DNA from: Paenibacillus sp. J31TS4
GTDB taxonomy: Bacteria > Bacillota > Bacilli > Paenibacillales > NBRC-103111
Length of the DNA stretch: 64,000 nt
NCBI RefSeq assembly: GCF_018403265.1
Contig: NZ_BOSI01000001.1
Span: 186,001 to 250,000 of the forward strand
Direction: 5' to 3'
Below the pieces are notes generated by a model. The model was not told where the DNA came from. It did not search any database and saw only the letters and a list, made by a program, of their open reading frames with translations. This document shows positions 42,315 to 50,590 of this stretch, one piece after another. The translations under genes and the position numbers were made by a program. Position 1 is the first letter of the stretch, and each line of letters starts with the position of its first letter.

Positions 42315-43382
42315 CTAGTTTCGCTTGACGGATGCGGACGAGAAGGGGGATCCGGTCCAGCGCCCGGCTGGCCGGACCGGGAGGGGGCGGGCGAACGCCA
42401 CGTCAAGTTGAACGAGGGACGGCTGGGCCGCATGAAGCTCGCGCGTGTAGTCCGCCAGCGCTTCGTAAGCCTGATAGTAAGGGAACAATGCCCGTAGGGA
42501 TTCCGGGTCGCCAGCCGTCTCCTGCAAGACGGGACGCAGGACCGCGCAGATTCGGCCCGGCCGGATCGTGCGGCCCGAAGCGATCCGCTCCTGTGCTTGG
42601 AGTACGAGGCCGATCGCCCTGGCCAGGCGAACGGCTTCCGCATGCCGGATATCCACTCTCTGCAGAGCCTTGCTCAGATCGCGGATCCGCTCGATCATAG
42701 TCTCGTAGCTGCGGAAGATGGACCCGGTCTCAGGCTCCTCGCTCCGGGTGAACCGCCGGTCTTCGCGGATCAGACCGGATACCGCATGCCCTTGCTCGAT
42801 ATAAGCGCGAATGTCCTCGATTTGGCGCTTCATTATAGGTTTATAAGGGGTCACCCTGCCGGCCTCAAGGTCGAGCTGGATGAAGTGGAGAAGCGTCCGC
42901 AGCATGCTTTCGGACTTGGTAAGCAATCCCTCCTGGCGTTCCTGGTGAACTGGCCGGTGTACCGCGTTGACGGCAGTGCCGACGGTCATGCCGATCAGGA
43001 CGAGCAGAATCTGATGGCTCGCCGCGTAGCCGTGCAGCTGGGTGGCGGTTCCCATCGTATTGATGCCTACGATAACGGCGAGCTGGAGCGAGATGGTACG
43101 TCCAAGCCCGATGTGCAGCGCCATGACGAGAAGGACAGAGAGGGCGATCGTGAGCGAGGAATTGCCGAACAGAAGCGCCATGCCGATCCCGAACAAGGCG
43201 GCGAACAGGGCGCTGGCCATATGGGACATGGCTTGCGCGAAGGAACGATAGAGGGACGGCTGAACGGCCAGCATGGAGACGATTCCGGCAAAATGGGGAG
43301 GATCGAGCCGCAACGCTCTTGCGGCAGCGATGCTCAGTCCGACTGCAATGACCGTTTTGATGACACGCATACCTACGAACAT
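42315..43382 (-). CDS. Aromatic acid exporter family protein (ArAE_1, YqjA/FUSC-like)
   Basis: 355 residues. The first 140 form four to five helices (RVIKTVIAVGLSIAAARALRLDPPHFAGIVSMLAVQPSLYRS is typical of the ArAE_1 start), followed by a cytoplasmic helical domain (about 160-340). These proteins are thought to export aromatic acids, though most Firmicute members are uncharacterised. The start at 43382 (MFVGMRVIK) is preferred; a second ATG four codons in is possible. A further 63 in-frame codons upstream are AT-rich and look non-coding. It diverges from the ABC cluster across a palindromic region. Confidence 0.8.
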   Translation of the reverse strand: MFVGMRVIKTVIAVGLSIAAARALRLDPPHFAGIVSMLAVQPSLYRSFAQAMSHMASALFAALFGIGMALLFGNSSLTIALSVLLVMALHIGLGRTISLQLAVIVGINTMGTATQLHGYAASHQILLVLIGMTVGTAVNAVHRPVHQERQEGLLTKSESMLRTLLHFIQLDLEAGRVTPYKPIMKRQIEDIRAYIEQGHAVSGLIREDRRFTRSEEPETGSIFRSYETMIERIRDLSKALQRVDIRHAEAVRLARAIGLVLQAQERIASGRTIRPGRICAVLRPVLQETAGDPESLRALFPYYQAYEALADYTRELHAAQPSLVQLDVAFARPLPVRPAGRWTGSPFSSASVKRN

Positions 43383-43733
43383 GTCGGGAACACCGCCTAT
43401 TCTTGGAGATTTACCGTTAGCATAGCATGATCGGCTCGCAAAAAGCGATGGGTATGGAATGTATGTGTTATCTATATGGAAGATAAAAAGAAGAAAATGT
43501 TTAACTATGTTATATAATATAACATATTCGTAACGTGAGAAATTTGCTTTCGATGAGGTCCAACCTATCATCCTTTTCTCTTCTAATTAACAGCTGATGC
43601 TCCACATTTGACACCTGTTGCCTCGCCATTGGCAGTTGGAAGAAAAAACATACAGGGGGCGCAAACTTTTTGGCGGAGCTATCCGTTATGCTTGTACATA
43701 CCGGTATGAAACGAACGCTAAGGAGAGCGACCA
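43383..43733. other. AT-rich divergent promoter region
   Basis: A 350-bp gap between the divergent exporter and ABC genes. It contains the palindrome at 43506-43526 and an AT-rich tract but no gene with a ribosome site. Confidence 0.55.
43506..43526. promoter_or_regulatory. Perfect 21-bp palindrome with embedded -10 box
   Basis: The arms TATGTTATAT and ATATAACATA flank a single A and pair perfectly. The centre contains TATAAT (43513-43518), so a protein bound here would cover a promoter. It lies between the exporter gene and the ABC cluster; the regulator is not identified. Confidence 0.6.
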
Positions 43734-44603
43734 TTGATTCAACTCGACCAACTATCCAAACGCTATACGAAGAACGACTGGGCGCTCCGCGACGTCAGCC
43801 TGACGATCGGTACGGGCATGTACGGCCTGCTGGGCCCGAACGGAGCGGGCAAAACGACGCTCATGCGCATCGTCGCCACTTTGATTCCACCGACCAGCGG
43901 CGAAGTCTCCGTGTACGGCCATACACTCAAACGCCCGGAAGACATCCGCAAGGTGATCGGCTATTTGCCGCAAAGCATCCAATTCTACCCGTCGATGACC
44001 GGCCGGGAGCTGCTGGACTATGTCGGCGTCATGAAAGGCATTCGCCATGCGGCTGACCGGCGAAAGCAGGTCCAGGACGTCCTTGAGCAGGTCCATCTGA
44101 CCGAGAAGGCATCAGCCAAGGTACGCACGTACTCGGGCGGCATGAAGAGGCGGCTCGGCATTGCCTCGGCGCTGCTTGGCAATCCGCAGCTACTGATCGT
44201 CGATGAGCCGACTGCCGGGCTGGATCCCGAAGAGCGTGTCCGGTTCCGCAATCTATTAAGCCGCTTCAGTGTCGACCGGACCGTGCTGCTGTCGACCCAC
44301 ATCGTGGCAGACATCGAGACGAGCTGCGAATCCGCGGCGGTGCTGAGCCGGGGGCAGCTGGCGTTCCGCGGACCGCTGAGAGAGCTGCAGCGACATGCCG
44401 ACGGCAAGGTGTGGGAGATGGAGGTGACGGAGCGCGAGCTCGCCCTCCTGCCGCCCCACCGAGTAGTGGCCAGCCGGAGGGAAGGAGCAGTCGTCCGCTG
44501 CACGATAGTGGCCGAGCAGTCACCTGGGCTAGGCGCCGTCCTGGTGCCGCCGAGCGTGGAGGCAGGGTATCTCGCGCTGCTGGGAGGTGAGCGGGATGGG
44601 TAA
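43734..44603 (+). CDS. ABC-2 type transporter ATP-binding protein
   Basis: 289 residues with Walker A GPNGAGKTT (33-41), Q-loop LPQS, signature YSGGMKRRLG (about 132-141), Walker B LLIVDEPTAGLDP and switch His in LSTHIVADIE. The tail (about 220-289) is a variable region. TTG start with AAGGAGA 8 bp before. It overlaps the next gene (permease) by 8 bp, so they are coupled; the permease is its likely partner. Confidence 0.92.
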   Translation: MIQLDQLSKRYTKNDWALRDVSLTIGTGMYGLLGPNGAGKTTLMRIVATLIPPTSGEVSVYGHTLKRPEDIRKVIGYLPQSIQFYPSMTGRELLDYVGVMKGIRHAADRRKQVQDVLEQVHLTEKASAKVRTYSGGMKRRLGIASALLGNPQLLIVDEPTAGLDPEERVRFRNLLSRFSVDRTVLLSTHIVADIETSCESAAVLSRGQLAFRGPLRELQRHADGKVWEMEVTERELALLPPHRVVASRREGAVVRCTIVAEQSPGLGAVLVPPSVEAGYLALLGGERDG

Positions 44604-46770
44604 GCTGCTCGCTGCCTTCCGCCTGGAATGCCGCCATCTGTTCAGCAGCTGGCTGCTGCTGCCGCTGCCGGTTCTACTCGGCCTATGGATGGCATCCTCT
44701 CTGTCGTCCATGTCTCCGGCTCAGTCGCAGGATCTCTACTTATATACAATGGACTTTCAGCGTATTCAATTTACGCTCAGCTTGGCCGTTCCGTTTTTGG
44801 TCGGGGTGACGAGCGTGCGCCGGGATCTCGACCGGCCCTCCTACGAATGGCTGGGCGGACTCCCGGTGTCGTCCGGCACGCTTTTGACGGCCAAGCTGGC
44901 AGCGGGCATGGTCTACCTGTCCTTGTTCCCCGCTGCTATGGCTCTCGTCTATGGCTGGTTCGGTGTCCGCAGCGGCCTGCCGGCGGATGTTCTGCGCGGC
45001 GAGCTGCTCTGGTTCGCCGTCCAGCACGAGACGGCTTACCTGGTGACGCTTGTGCTCGCGCTGCTGCTGGCGGTGGCGATCCGCAACCGCGTCGTTTATC
45101 TCATCGCCTTTTGCGGGTGGGTGTTCGGCACGTTCTTCCTGTCCGAATTCGTCGTCACCCGGCTGAGCTGGTATGCGCTCAAGCCATTCCTGCTTCATCA
45201 GATGATCCAGGACGGAATGCCCGCCACGGAAGCATGGAGCATCAAGGCGGGAAGGGGAGAGTTGAAAAGGATCCTCGGCTTCCAGCTGGCGGCCGCCGCC
45301 CTCCTGCTCGCAGCCGCGGGAGCCGTCCTGCACAAGAGGCGCCCGAGCCTGGCGCTGCCCGCCTGGAGGCTGGCGACAGGAGCACTTGCTCTCATCGCTG
45401 TGCTTGCATATTGGCCATACGGCTCACAGCTGCACGAGCGGCAGCAGCGGCTCGCTGTCAAAGCGCAGGAAGCAGGGCTTGACCGGGGCGGCGAGGAGGC
45501 GCCGGACGGCCGGTTCCCGGTCGACAAGGCCAGCCTCGCCGTCCGCTGGGACAACGAGGCCGGCGCGGTCCGGCTGGAGGCGGCACTGACGGTCCGCCGG
45601 GATCGTCTGCCGGCGGGGAAGGTGCCGTTCACCCTCAACCCGGCGTTCCCCGTCGATGAGGTGCTTGTGAACGGTCGGCCAGCGCCCTTTCATCGCGGCG
45701 GTCAAACGGTCACAATAGCAGAAGAAGCTCTGCGGGCGGATGGGAAAGAAGCGACGATAACATTTCGCTACAAAGCGCCCGACTACGACTGGATGCCGTC
45801 TCCTCTTGAGGAGGGATACGCCGCCATCGCCACCAAGGAGGCGCTGTATCTTCCGGCGGCCTCCGGCTGGTACCCGCATCCCGGCAGACAGCCGATGTAC
45901 GAGGGCGGTGACCGTTTGTTCCCGGTACGCCTCCGGTATAACGCCCTTACGTTCGGGGACGCTTCCTGGGAAGTACGGACGGACGGTTTCGGCACCGAGG
46001 TGTTCGCCACGCTGGAGGAAGCGGGCGGCGGACCGGACAAGGTGTTCCAGTCCGGCCGAGCAGACGGGGTTTCGCTTTACGCGGGCACGCTGATCCGTTC
46101 TGGCAAGTCGGGGGAACTGCCGATCGTAACGACGCCCGGCAACCGGCGCGAGGCAGAAGCGTTCGGTGACAAGCTGCAGCAGATCCGCGCGTACTACGAC
46201 AGCTGGCTGCCCGTCAGGGAGGGGAACGGCATCCGCCAGATCGTCTATCTCCAGGCGCCGAGCGGCAGCGGCACGAGGGGATCGAATACCGTGGAAGGAC
46301 GTTCTTTGTTCATCCCCCAGACGAAATCGCATAATCTGGACAACTTCCAGCTGCTCGCCGCCCAAAAAGCGTATCTCTTCGGCGATGCCGACCAGCATAC
46401 GTTCTCCTACTCCGGTATGCCTGCGGAGGACTTCTCGGTAGTGTCTGAGATTCGTTATCTGCTGCTGTATCTCTATTACCGGGAAGGGAAGGGCATGTCG
46501 GAGCAGGAAGTTTTAAGAGACGTCCCTTACTTCGCGGGCGCTTTGGGCGACTCATCCCGGGGCGAAGACCGCGCATATGGCAAAGAGATGCGCCAGCTTG
46601 TCGAGAAGGCAATCCGCGGAGGGAAGCTGCCGGAGGTCAAGAAGCTGCTGGCTGGCTTTTACCGGGAAGGCTTGACGGTCCGCCAGCTGCCGGACGAAGG
46701 GCTGGAATACCCGCGCATTCCGTACGAACGCTGGCTGGAGGAATGGGACAAGCAGATGGGAGGCCGATAG
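44596..46770 (+). CDS. ABC permease with a C-terminal M1-aminopeptidase-like domain
   Basis: 724 residues. The first 280 hold six helices of an ABC-2 permease (MGKLLAAFRLECRHLFSSWLLLPLPVLLG; later LALPAWRLATGALALIAVLAYWP). Residues 290-724 are predicted extracytoplasmic and read like the beta-sandwich and thermolysin-like parts of M1 peptidases (ATITFRYKAPDYDWMPSPLEEGYAAIA, LYLPAASGWYPHPGRQ, SEIRYLLLYLYYREGKGM), but the HExxH zinc motif is absent, so it is probably not a peptidase and may bind peptides. GGAGGTGAG precedes the ATG. Substrate unknown; peptide or antimicrobial export is only one possibility. Confidence 0.82.
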   Translation: MGKLLAAFRLECRHLFSSWLLLPLPVLLGLWMASSLSSMSPAQSQDLYLYTMDFQRIQFTLSLAVPFLVGVTSVRRDLDRPSYEWLGGLPVSSGTLLTAKLAAGMVYLSLFPAAMALVYGWFGVRSGLPADVLRGELLWFAVQHETAYLVTLVLALLLAVAIRNRVVYLIAFCGWVFGTFFLSEFVVTRLSWYALKPFLLHQMIQDGMPATEAWSIKAGRGELKRILGFQLAAAALLLAAAGAVLHKRRPSLALPAWRLATGALALIAVLAYWPYGSQLHERQQRLAVKAQEAGLDRGGEEAPDGRFPVDKASLAVRWDNEAGAVRLEAALTVRRDRLPAGKVPFTLNPAFPVDEVLVNGRPAPFHRGGQTVTIAEEALRADGKEATITFRYKAPDYDWMPSPLEEGYAAIATKEALYLPAASGWYPHPGRQPMYEGGDRLFPVRLRYNALTFGDASWEVRTDGFGTEVFATLEEAGGGPDKVFQSGRADGVSLYAGTLIRSGKSGELPIVTTPGNRREAEAFGDKLQQIRAYYDSWLPVREGNGIRQIVYLQAPSGSGTRGSNTVEGRSLFIPQTKSHNLDNFQLLAAQKAYLFGDADQHTFSYSGMPAEDFSVVSEIRYLLLYLYYREGKGMSEQEVLRDVPYFAGALGDSSRGEDRAYGKEMRQLVEKAIRGGKLPEVKKLLAGFYREGLTVRQLPDEGLEYPRIPYERWLEEWDKQMGGR

Positions 46771-46771
46771 A

Positions 46772-47470
46772 ATGGAGCGATGGCGGTATGAGCTTCACGC
46801 GCTTCGCAGCGTCTCGGGACTTGCGGCGGCGTGTTACTTCCTGCTTGGGCTAGCCGGCGCCGCGAGCGGTGACCCGGAGCTTCCGCGCTCGCTCGTCACG
46901 GTGGGCGAGCTGTCATTCCTGCCTCTAGTGCCCTTGCTGGCCGCGATTCTATTTTCCCGGGAGCTGGGCGGCGGTACGGAGCTTCTCGCTTCCCTGCCGA
47001 TCTCGCTAGAAGGTATGCTGTGGCGCAAGACGGCAGTAGCGCTCGTTCTCCTAATAGCCGGCCACAGTGTTTGGATGGCGGGGTATTATTGGCGCAACGG
47101 CGCGCTGTTCGGACGGCACTTTGGTCTCGCGTCCGACCGTCCAGTGGGGGGCGAGCTGGCCGTCTACGAGCCGCTGCTTCAGCTGCTGCCGGCGGCCGTC
47201 TTCTTGCTTGCCGTCTGCCTCTTGGCCGTGACTGCCTCCCAAAAGGCCTATGCGGCCCTCGCAGCCGGGCTGGCTCTTTGGATGGCGGACGCCCTGTCGC
47301 ATGGCGCATTGCTGGGCCCTTTTACGCTGACAAACGGGACTCACGAGACGAACGAGGATTTCTGGCTCAATCGCTGCCTGCTGACGGGAGGAGCCGTTCT
47401 TCTGCTCGGAGCGGCTACCTATTGGATCGGGCGGAGAGCCCGCTGGGTTAGGGAGGACACAGGCGATTAG
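46772..47470 (+). CDS. Polytopic membrane protein of the ABC cluster
   Basis: 232 residues with six hydrophobic segments (about 15-32, 48-65, 85-105, 135-155, 160-185, 205-222) and a small loop rich in charged residues. It follows the M1-like permease by one base, so it is in the same operon and is most likely the second permease subunit. It has no clear motif. Confidence 0.75.
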   Translation: MERWRYELHALRSVSGLAAACYFLLGLAGAASGDPELPRSLVTVGELSFLPLVPLLAAILFSRELGGGTELLASLPISLEGMLWRKTAVALVLLIAGHSVWMAGYYWRNGALFGRHFGLASDRPVGGELAVYEPLLQLLPAAVFLLAVCLLAVTASQKAYAALAAGLALWMADALSHGALLGPFTLTNGTHETNEDFWLNRCLLTGGAVLLLGAATYWIGRRARWVREDTGD

Positions 47471-47597
47471 ACGGTACGGGCTGCCTGTGGGCTGCGCCTA
47501 CTGCAAGAAGAGGCCCTTGAGGAAGACAGACAGAGGAGCATAGAGCTCCCTTAGGAAAGTAGAGCAGCAGCTCTTTAATAGAAAGGAGGGGAGCGGG

Positions 47598-48176
47598 ATG
47601 ACGGACGAAGAGCTGGTCCGCCGGATGGCGGACGGCGATCAGGCAGCCTTCGAAGCATTCGTTCACCGGTATCACGGAGCGCTTCACCGGTATGTGGAGC
47701 GGCTGCTAGGAGACGGGAGGAAGGCGGAGGACATCGTGCAGGAGACGCTGCTTCGGCTGATCCGTCAGCTGCGTACCGGCCAGGTGCCCGCCGCTGTGCG
47801 ACCCTGGCTGTACCGGGTCGCCTCCAACCTGTGCAAGGATTACTGGCGGAGCGGTGGCTACCGCAATGAACTCGCCTCGGAGCTCGCAGAGGCGGACCGG
47901 CCCGCTCATGGCCCCTCCATCGTGGAGATCTATGAACGGCAGGAAACGAGGCGAGAGGTGCTGAGCACGCTCGGCAGCCTGCCTCCCGCGCAAAGGGAGA
48001 TTGTGGTGCTGAGATTCTACGAGGACAAGAAGCTGCAGGATATTGCGGAAATCGTAGAGCTTCCGCTCAATACGGTGAAGACGAATTTGTATTCCGCCTT
48101 GCGGAAGCTGAGAGGCCGGCTCCTCCCCGATAAGGGGAAGACGGACCAGAAGAAGGGAGGACAGACCTATGCGTGA
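47598..48176 (+). CDS. ECF RNA polymerase sigma factor
   Basis: 192 residues with sigma region 2 (RMADGDQAAFEAFVHRYHGALHRYVERLLGDGRKAEDIVQETLLRLIRQLRTG, DNA-melting part near 45-65 and LYRVASNLCKDYWR) and region 4 (LGSLPPAQREIVVLRFYEDKKLQDIAEIVELPLNTVKTNLYSALRKLRG). AAGGAGG lies before the ATG. The next gene starts 8 bases before its stop, so the pair is coupled as sigma and anti-sigma genes usually are. It lies in the middle of the ABC cluster. Confidence 0.92.
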   Translation: MTDEELVRRMADGDQAAFEAFVHRYHGALHRYVERLLGDGRKAEDIVQETLLRLIRQLRTGQVPAAVRPWLYRVASNLCKDYWRSGGYRNELASELAEADRPAHGPSIVEIYERQETRREVLSTLGSLPPAQREIVVLRFYEDKKLQDIAEIVELPLNTVKTNLYSALRKLRGRLLPDKGKTDQKKGGQTYA

Positions 48177-49173
48177 TCGAAACGTGCGAGACCCACAGCA
48201 GGGGACGGACCGTGCTTCTCGGAAGGAAGATATGGACGACGAGAAGCTTCTGAGTGAACAAGAGGCGTTGGAACGGGAGCTGCGAGGGCCGATGTCTGCG
48301 TACCTCGTGAAGACGCCGACGGCCGAGGAGACGCGGGACCTAATCGGGAAGCTGCAGGGAGAATTTGATCTGCTGAAGAACCCTGCTGCGAGCATGGAAG
48401 TGCCGGATCCGGCTACCGCCCCGCCAGCTTCACATATGGAGCGGGCACGGGCCGCCAGCCAGCCGCAGGGTGGCGGCATCGCAGCATACGGCGGAGACAG
48501 CGAACCGGCCGGCCGCAGTCTGCTGGCGGCGTCCGCCGTGCGCCGGCGCCAGGCGGCTCCTTCGCTGCTGCGGCTGTACCGGATGCAGCTGCGCACCTTC
48601 TCCCGTTCCTTCTGGCTGAGTCTTGCCGCCCTCGTGCTGATGCTGGTGCTCGCCGGCGAGCGCATCGGCGGGAGCGGATGGGAGAGCGGGCTGCTTCCGC
48701 TCATCCTTCCGGCCGCCCTGCTCGGCGGAATCGGCTATAGCAGCCTCTCGAACCGCTCCGGGATGAGAGCCGTGGAAGCGGTGGCCCCGTATCCGCCGGG
48801 GCTGCTTCATACGAGCCGGATCGTTTTGCTCTCCGCGGCTTTCATTGTCGCTGGTATGATGGCCTCCCTGTTTCTGGAGGACGGCTACTCCAGGCAAGAA
48901 ACGGCGCTCCACCTGCTGCGATGGCTTAGCCCGCTCGTACTGATCGGCGGGCTGTCCTCCTACCTGCACTTTCGGCGGGGCATGCGCTTTGCGCTAACGA
49001 GCGCAGCGGCCGGCTGGCTGATCCAGCTGGTGCTGGGCGAGTGGGTGGCGAACCGGACGCTTGCCGTCCAGACGGGCCTGCTCCTCGAGGCCGGCTGGCT
49101 GGCCGCGGGCGCCGTCCTGATCATTCTGGCCTATCGGCGCCTGCTGCGGCTGCGAGAGGGAGCCTCGCTATGA
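48169..49173 (+). CDS. Membrane protein, candidate anti-sigma factor or ABC subunit
   Basis: 334 residues: a cytoplasmic N-terminus of about 130 residues (charged, then Ala/Pro-rich; LVKTPTAEETRDLIGKLQGEFDLLK is a conserved-looking segment) and six helices (about 145-330). It lacks the HxxxCxxC zinc site of ZAS-type anti-sigma factors. The overlap with the sigma gene upstream suggests an anti-sigma role, and the overlap (ATGA) with the ATPase downstream suggests an ABC permease role; it may do both. Confidence 0.7.
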   Translation: MRDRNVRDPQQGTDRASRKEDMDDEKLLSEQEALERELRGPMSAYLVKTPTAEETRDLIGKLQGEFDLLKNPAASMEVPDPATAPPASHMERARAASQPQGGGIAAYGGDSEPAGRSLLAASAVRRRQAAPSLLRLYRMQLRTFSRSFWLSLAALVLMLVLAGERIGGSGWESGLLPLILPAALLGGIGYSSLSNRSGMRAVEAVAPYPPGLLHTSRIVLLSAAFIVAGMMASLFLEDGYSRQETALHLLRWLSPLVLIGGLSSYLHFRRGMRFALTSAAAGWLIQLVLGEWVANRTLAVQTGLLLEAGWLAAGAVLIILAYRRLLRLREGASL

Positions 49174-50033
49174 TCCGGCTGGAGAATGTCCGGTCCCGAG
49201 ACGCCGGAGACTTCCAGCTGGAAATTCCCTCGCTCTCCATCGGGCCGGGACTGACGCTGGTAACCGGGCGCAACGGCGCCGGCAAGTCGACGCTGCTGCG
49301 GCTCTTGGCGACCGCCGAAGAGCCGGAGAGCGGCCGGATCGTCTATCGGGAGGGCACTCTGGCAGAAGCTCTTCCACGAATCCGCGCCACGCTCGGGTAT
49401 TTGCCGGCCGAGCTGGAGCTGTACGACCATATGACGCCCAGCCAGTTTGTGCGGTATATGGCAGAGCTCAAAGGAATCGAAGATCCCGCGCACGAACGGC
49501 TGATGCTGGAGGAACTGGGCCTCGCGGACGTGGGCAGCCGAAGGATCGCCGGGTTGTCGCAGGGACAGCGCCAGCGGACGGGAATCGCCCAGGCGCTGCT
49601 CGGCTTTCCGGACTATCTCTTGCTCGACGAGCCGCTGGAAGGGCTAGACGCCATGCACAGAAACCGTCTGGCCCGGCTGCTGGATGGGTACGCCGCCAGT
49701 AGGTCGGTGATCGTGACCACCCATGAGCTAGCCGCCTGGCAGCACGCGGATACCATCCTCCTGCTGGAGGAGGGCCGCTTGCTGTTCGCGGGCAGCGCCT
49801 ATGAGTGGCTGCGGACCGCACCGCTCGCCGTCTGGTCGGGCCTGCTGCCGGAGAACGAGGCGCATTCGCTTCCAGAGGACGCGGTGCTCGCGAGGAAACG
49901 GGAGGACGGCCAATGGCGGGTCCGGCTTGCGGCGGAGCATCCACCGGCGCCCGGGTGGCAAGAGGAGAGCGTCACGCTGGAGGATGCCTATCAGATTCGG
50001 ATGCTGCAGAGGCGCCGAGCCGCCGCCGGGTAA
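49170..50033 (+). CDS. ABC transporter ATP-binding protein 2
   Basis: 287 residues with Walker A GRNGAGKSTLL (about 33-43), signature LSQGQRQRTGI (note SQGQ in place of SGGQ), Walker B YLLLDEPLEGLD and H-loop TTHELAAW. The start at 49170 overlaps the previous stop; an in-frame start at 49041 lies inside the upstream gene and is rejected. It pairs with the 48169 membrane protein in a second ABC unit of the cluster. GAGAGGGAG lies near the start. Confidence 0.9.
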   Translation: MIRLENVRSRDAGDFQLEIPSLSIGPGLTLVTGRNGAGKSTLLRLLATAEEPESGRIVYREGTLAEALPRIRATLGYLPAELELYDHMTPSQFVRYMAELKGIEDPAHERLMLEELGLADVGSRRIAGLSQGQRQRTGIAQALLGFPDYLLLDEPLEGLDAMHRNRLARLLDGYAASRSVIVTTHELAAWQHADTILLLEEGRLLFAGSAYEWLRTAPLAVWSGLLPENEAHSLPEDAVLARKREDGQWRVRLAAEHPPAPGWQEESVTLEDAYQIRMLQRRRAAAG

Positions 50034-50095
50034 CTCGCGCAACCGTTTCGACAATTCTATCGTATAAGGGGGTACGAGAAGGGAGGGGAAAGGAC

Positions 50096-50416
50096 ATGGT
50101 CCTATTTCTGGTCATTGTGGGAGTGATCCTGGTCTTGATTTTGGTGGACGCGGTCTCACACAGCGGAAAATCCGACCGGAGACGCCGGGATGGAGGGGGA
50201 GACTCCTACGGCTACACGTCCCATGATAGTACGCGCGACTGTACGCACGGAAGTACGCACGGAAGTACGTACGGAATTACGCACGGAATTACGCACGGAA
50301 TTACGCACGGAAGCTCACACGGTAGCTCACACGCAAGCTCGCATAGCTCGGATACCGGCTGCGACGGCGGGGGCAGCGAGAGCGGCGGAGGCGATGGTGG
50401 CGGAGGCGGGGATTGA
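50096..50416 (+). CDS. Membrane-anchored His/Ser/Gly-rich tandem-repeat protein
   Basis: 106 residues. An N-terminal membrane helix (MVLFLVIVGVILVLILVDAV) is followed by a basic stop-transfer (SGKSDRRRRDGGG), then a run of nine four-residue repeats T/S-H-G/A-S/I (residues 50-85), a Cys, and a Gly/Ser-rich end with acidic residues. With the basic segment just inside the membrane, the histidine tail would be cytoplasmic. Histidine spacing suggests metal binding. GGGAGGGGAAAGG precedes the ATG. It follows the ABC ATPase by 62 bp and ends at a terminator, so it is the last gene of the cluster. Confidence 0.75.
   Translation: MVLFLVIVGVILVLILVDAVSHSGKSDRRRRDGGGDSYGYTSHDSTRDCTHGSTHGSTYGITHGITHGITHGSSHGSSHASSHSSDTGCDGGGSESGGGDGGGGGD
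50243..50350 (+). repeat. Nine tandem 12-bp coding repeats
   Basis: Nine 12-base units of the type ACGCACGGAAGT or ACGCACGGAATT run in phase with the reading frame, each coding T-H-G-S or T-H-G-I; the first six are nearly identical, the last three have drifted. Such near-identity implies recent expansion by slippage. Confidence 0.9.
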
Positions 50417-50438
50417 GAGAAGGCCTGCAATGCGACGG

Positions 50439-50466
50439 AAAAGCACCTGGCAGGGTGCTTTTTTAC
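50439..50466 (+). terminator. Terminator at the end of the ABC/sigma cluster
   Basis: AAGCACC and GGGTGCTT form a stem with a 4-5 base loop, followed by TTTTTT. Confidence 0.88.
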
Positions 50467-50524
50467 GTTCCCGGAAAAGTGTACATACGGAATGCCCAAA
50501 AAATGTCTTGCGGGCTGCATTGAA

Positions 50525-50554
50525 TTGTACTAACATTAATACAAATCATAATAC
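50525..50554 (+). promoter_or_regulatory. Promoter/operator of the gntR gene
   Basis: TTGTAC (50525-50530), 18 bp, TAATAC (50549-50554) form a plausible promoter. TTGTA (50525-50529) and TACAA (50540-50544) make an inverted repeat across the -35 and spacer, a typical place for autoregulation by a GntR protein. Confidence 0.5.
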
Positions 50555-50590
50555 AATATGGATTTGGCAATCGCCGGAAAGGACTCGTTC

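Noticed and set aside
44596-46770. Active M1 aminopeptidase
   Set aside because: No HExxH motif is present; the only similar word, HERQQR, lacks the second His.
50243-50350. CRISPR or other spaced repeat array
   Set aside because: The 12-bp units are contiguous, in frame and coding; there are no spacers or cas genes.
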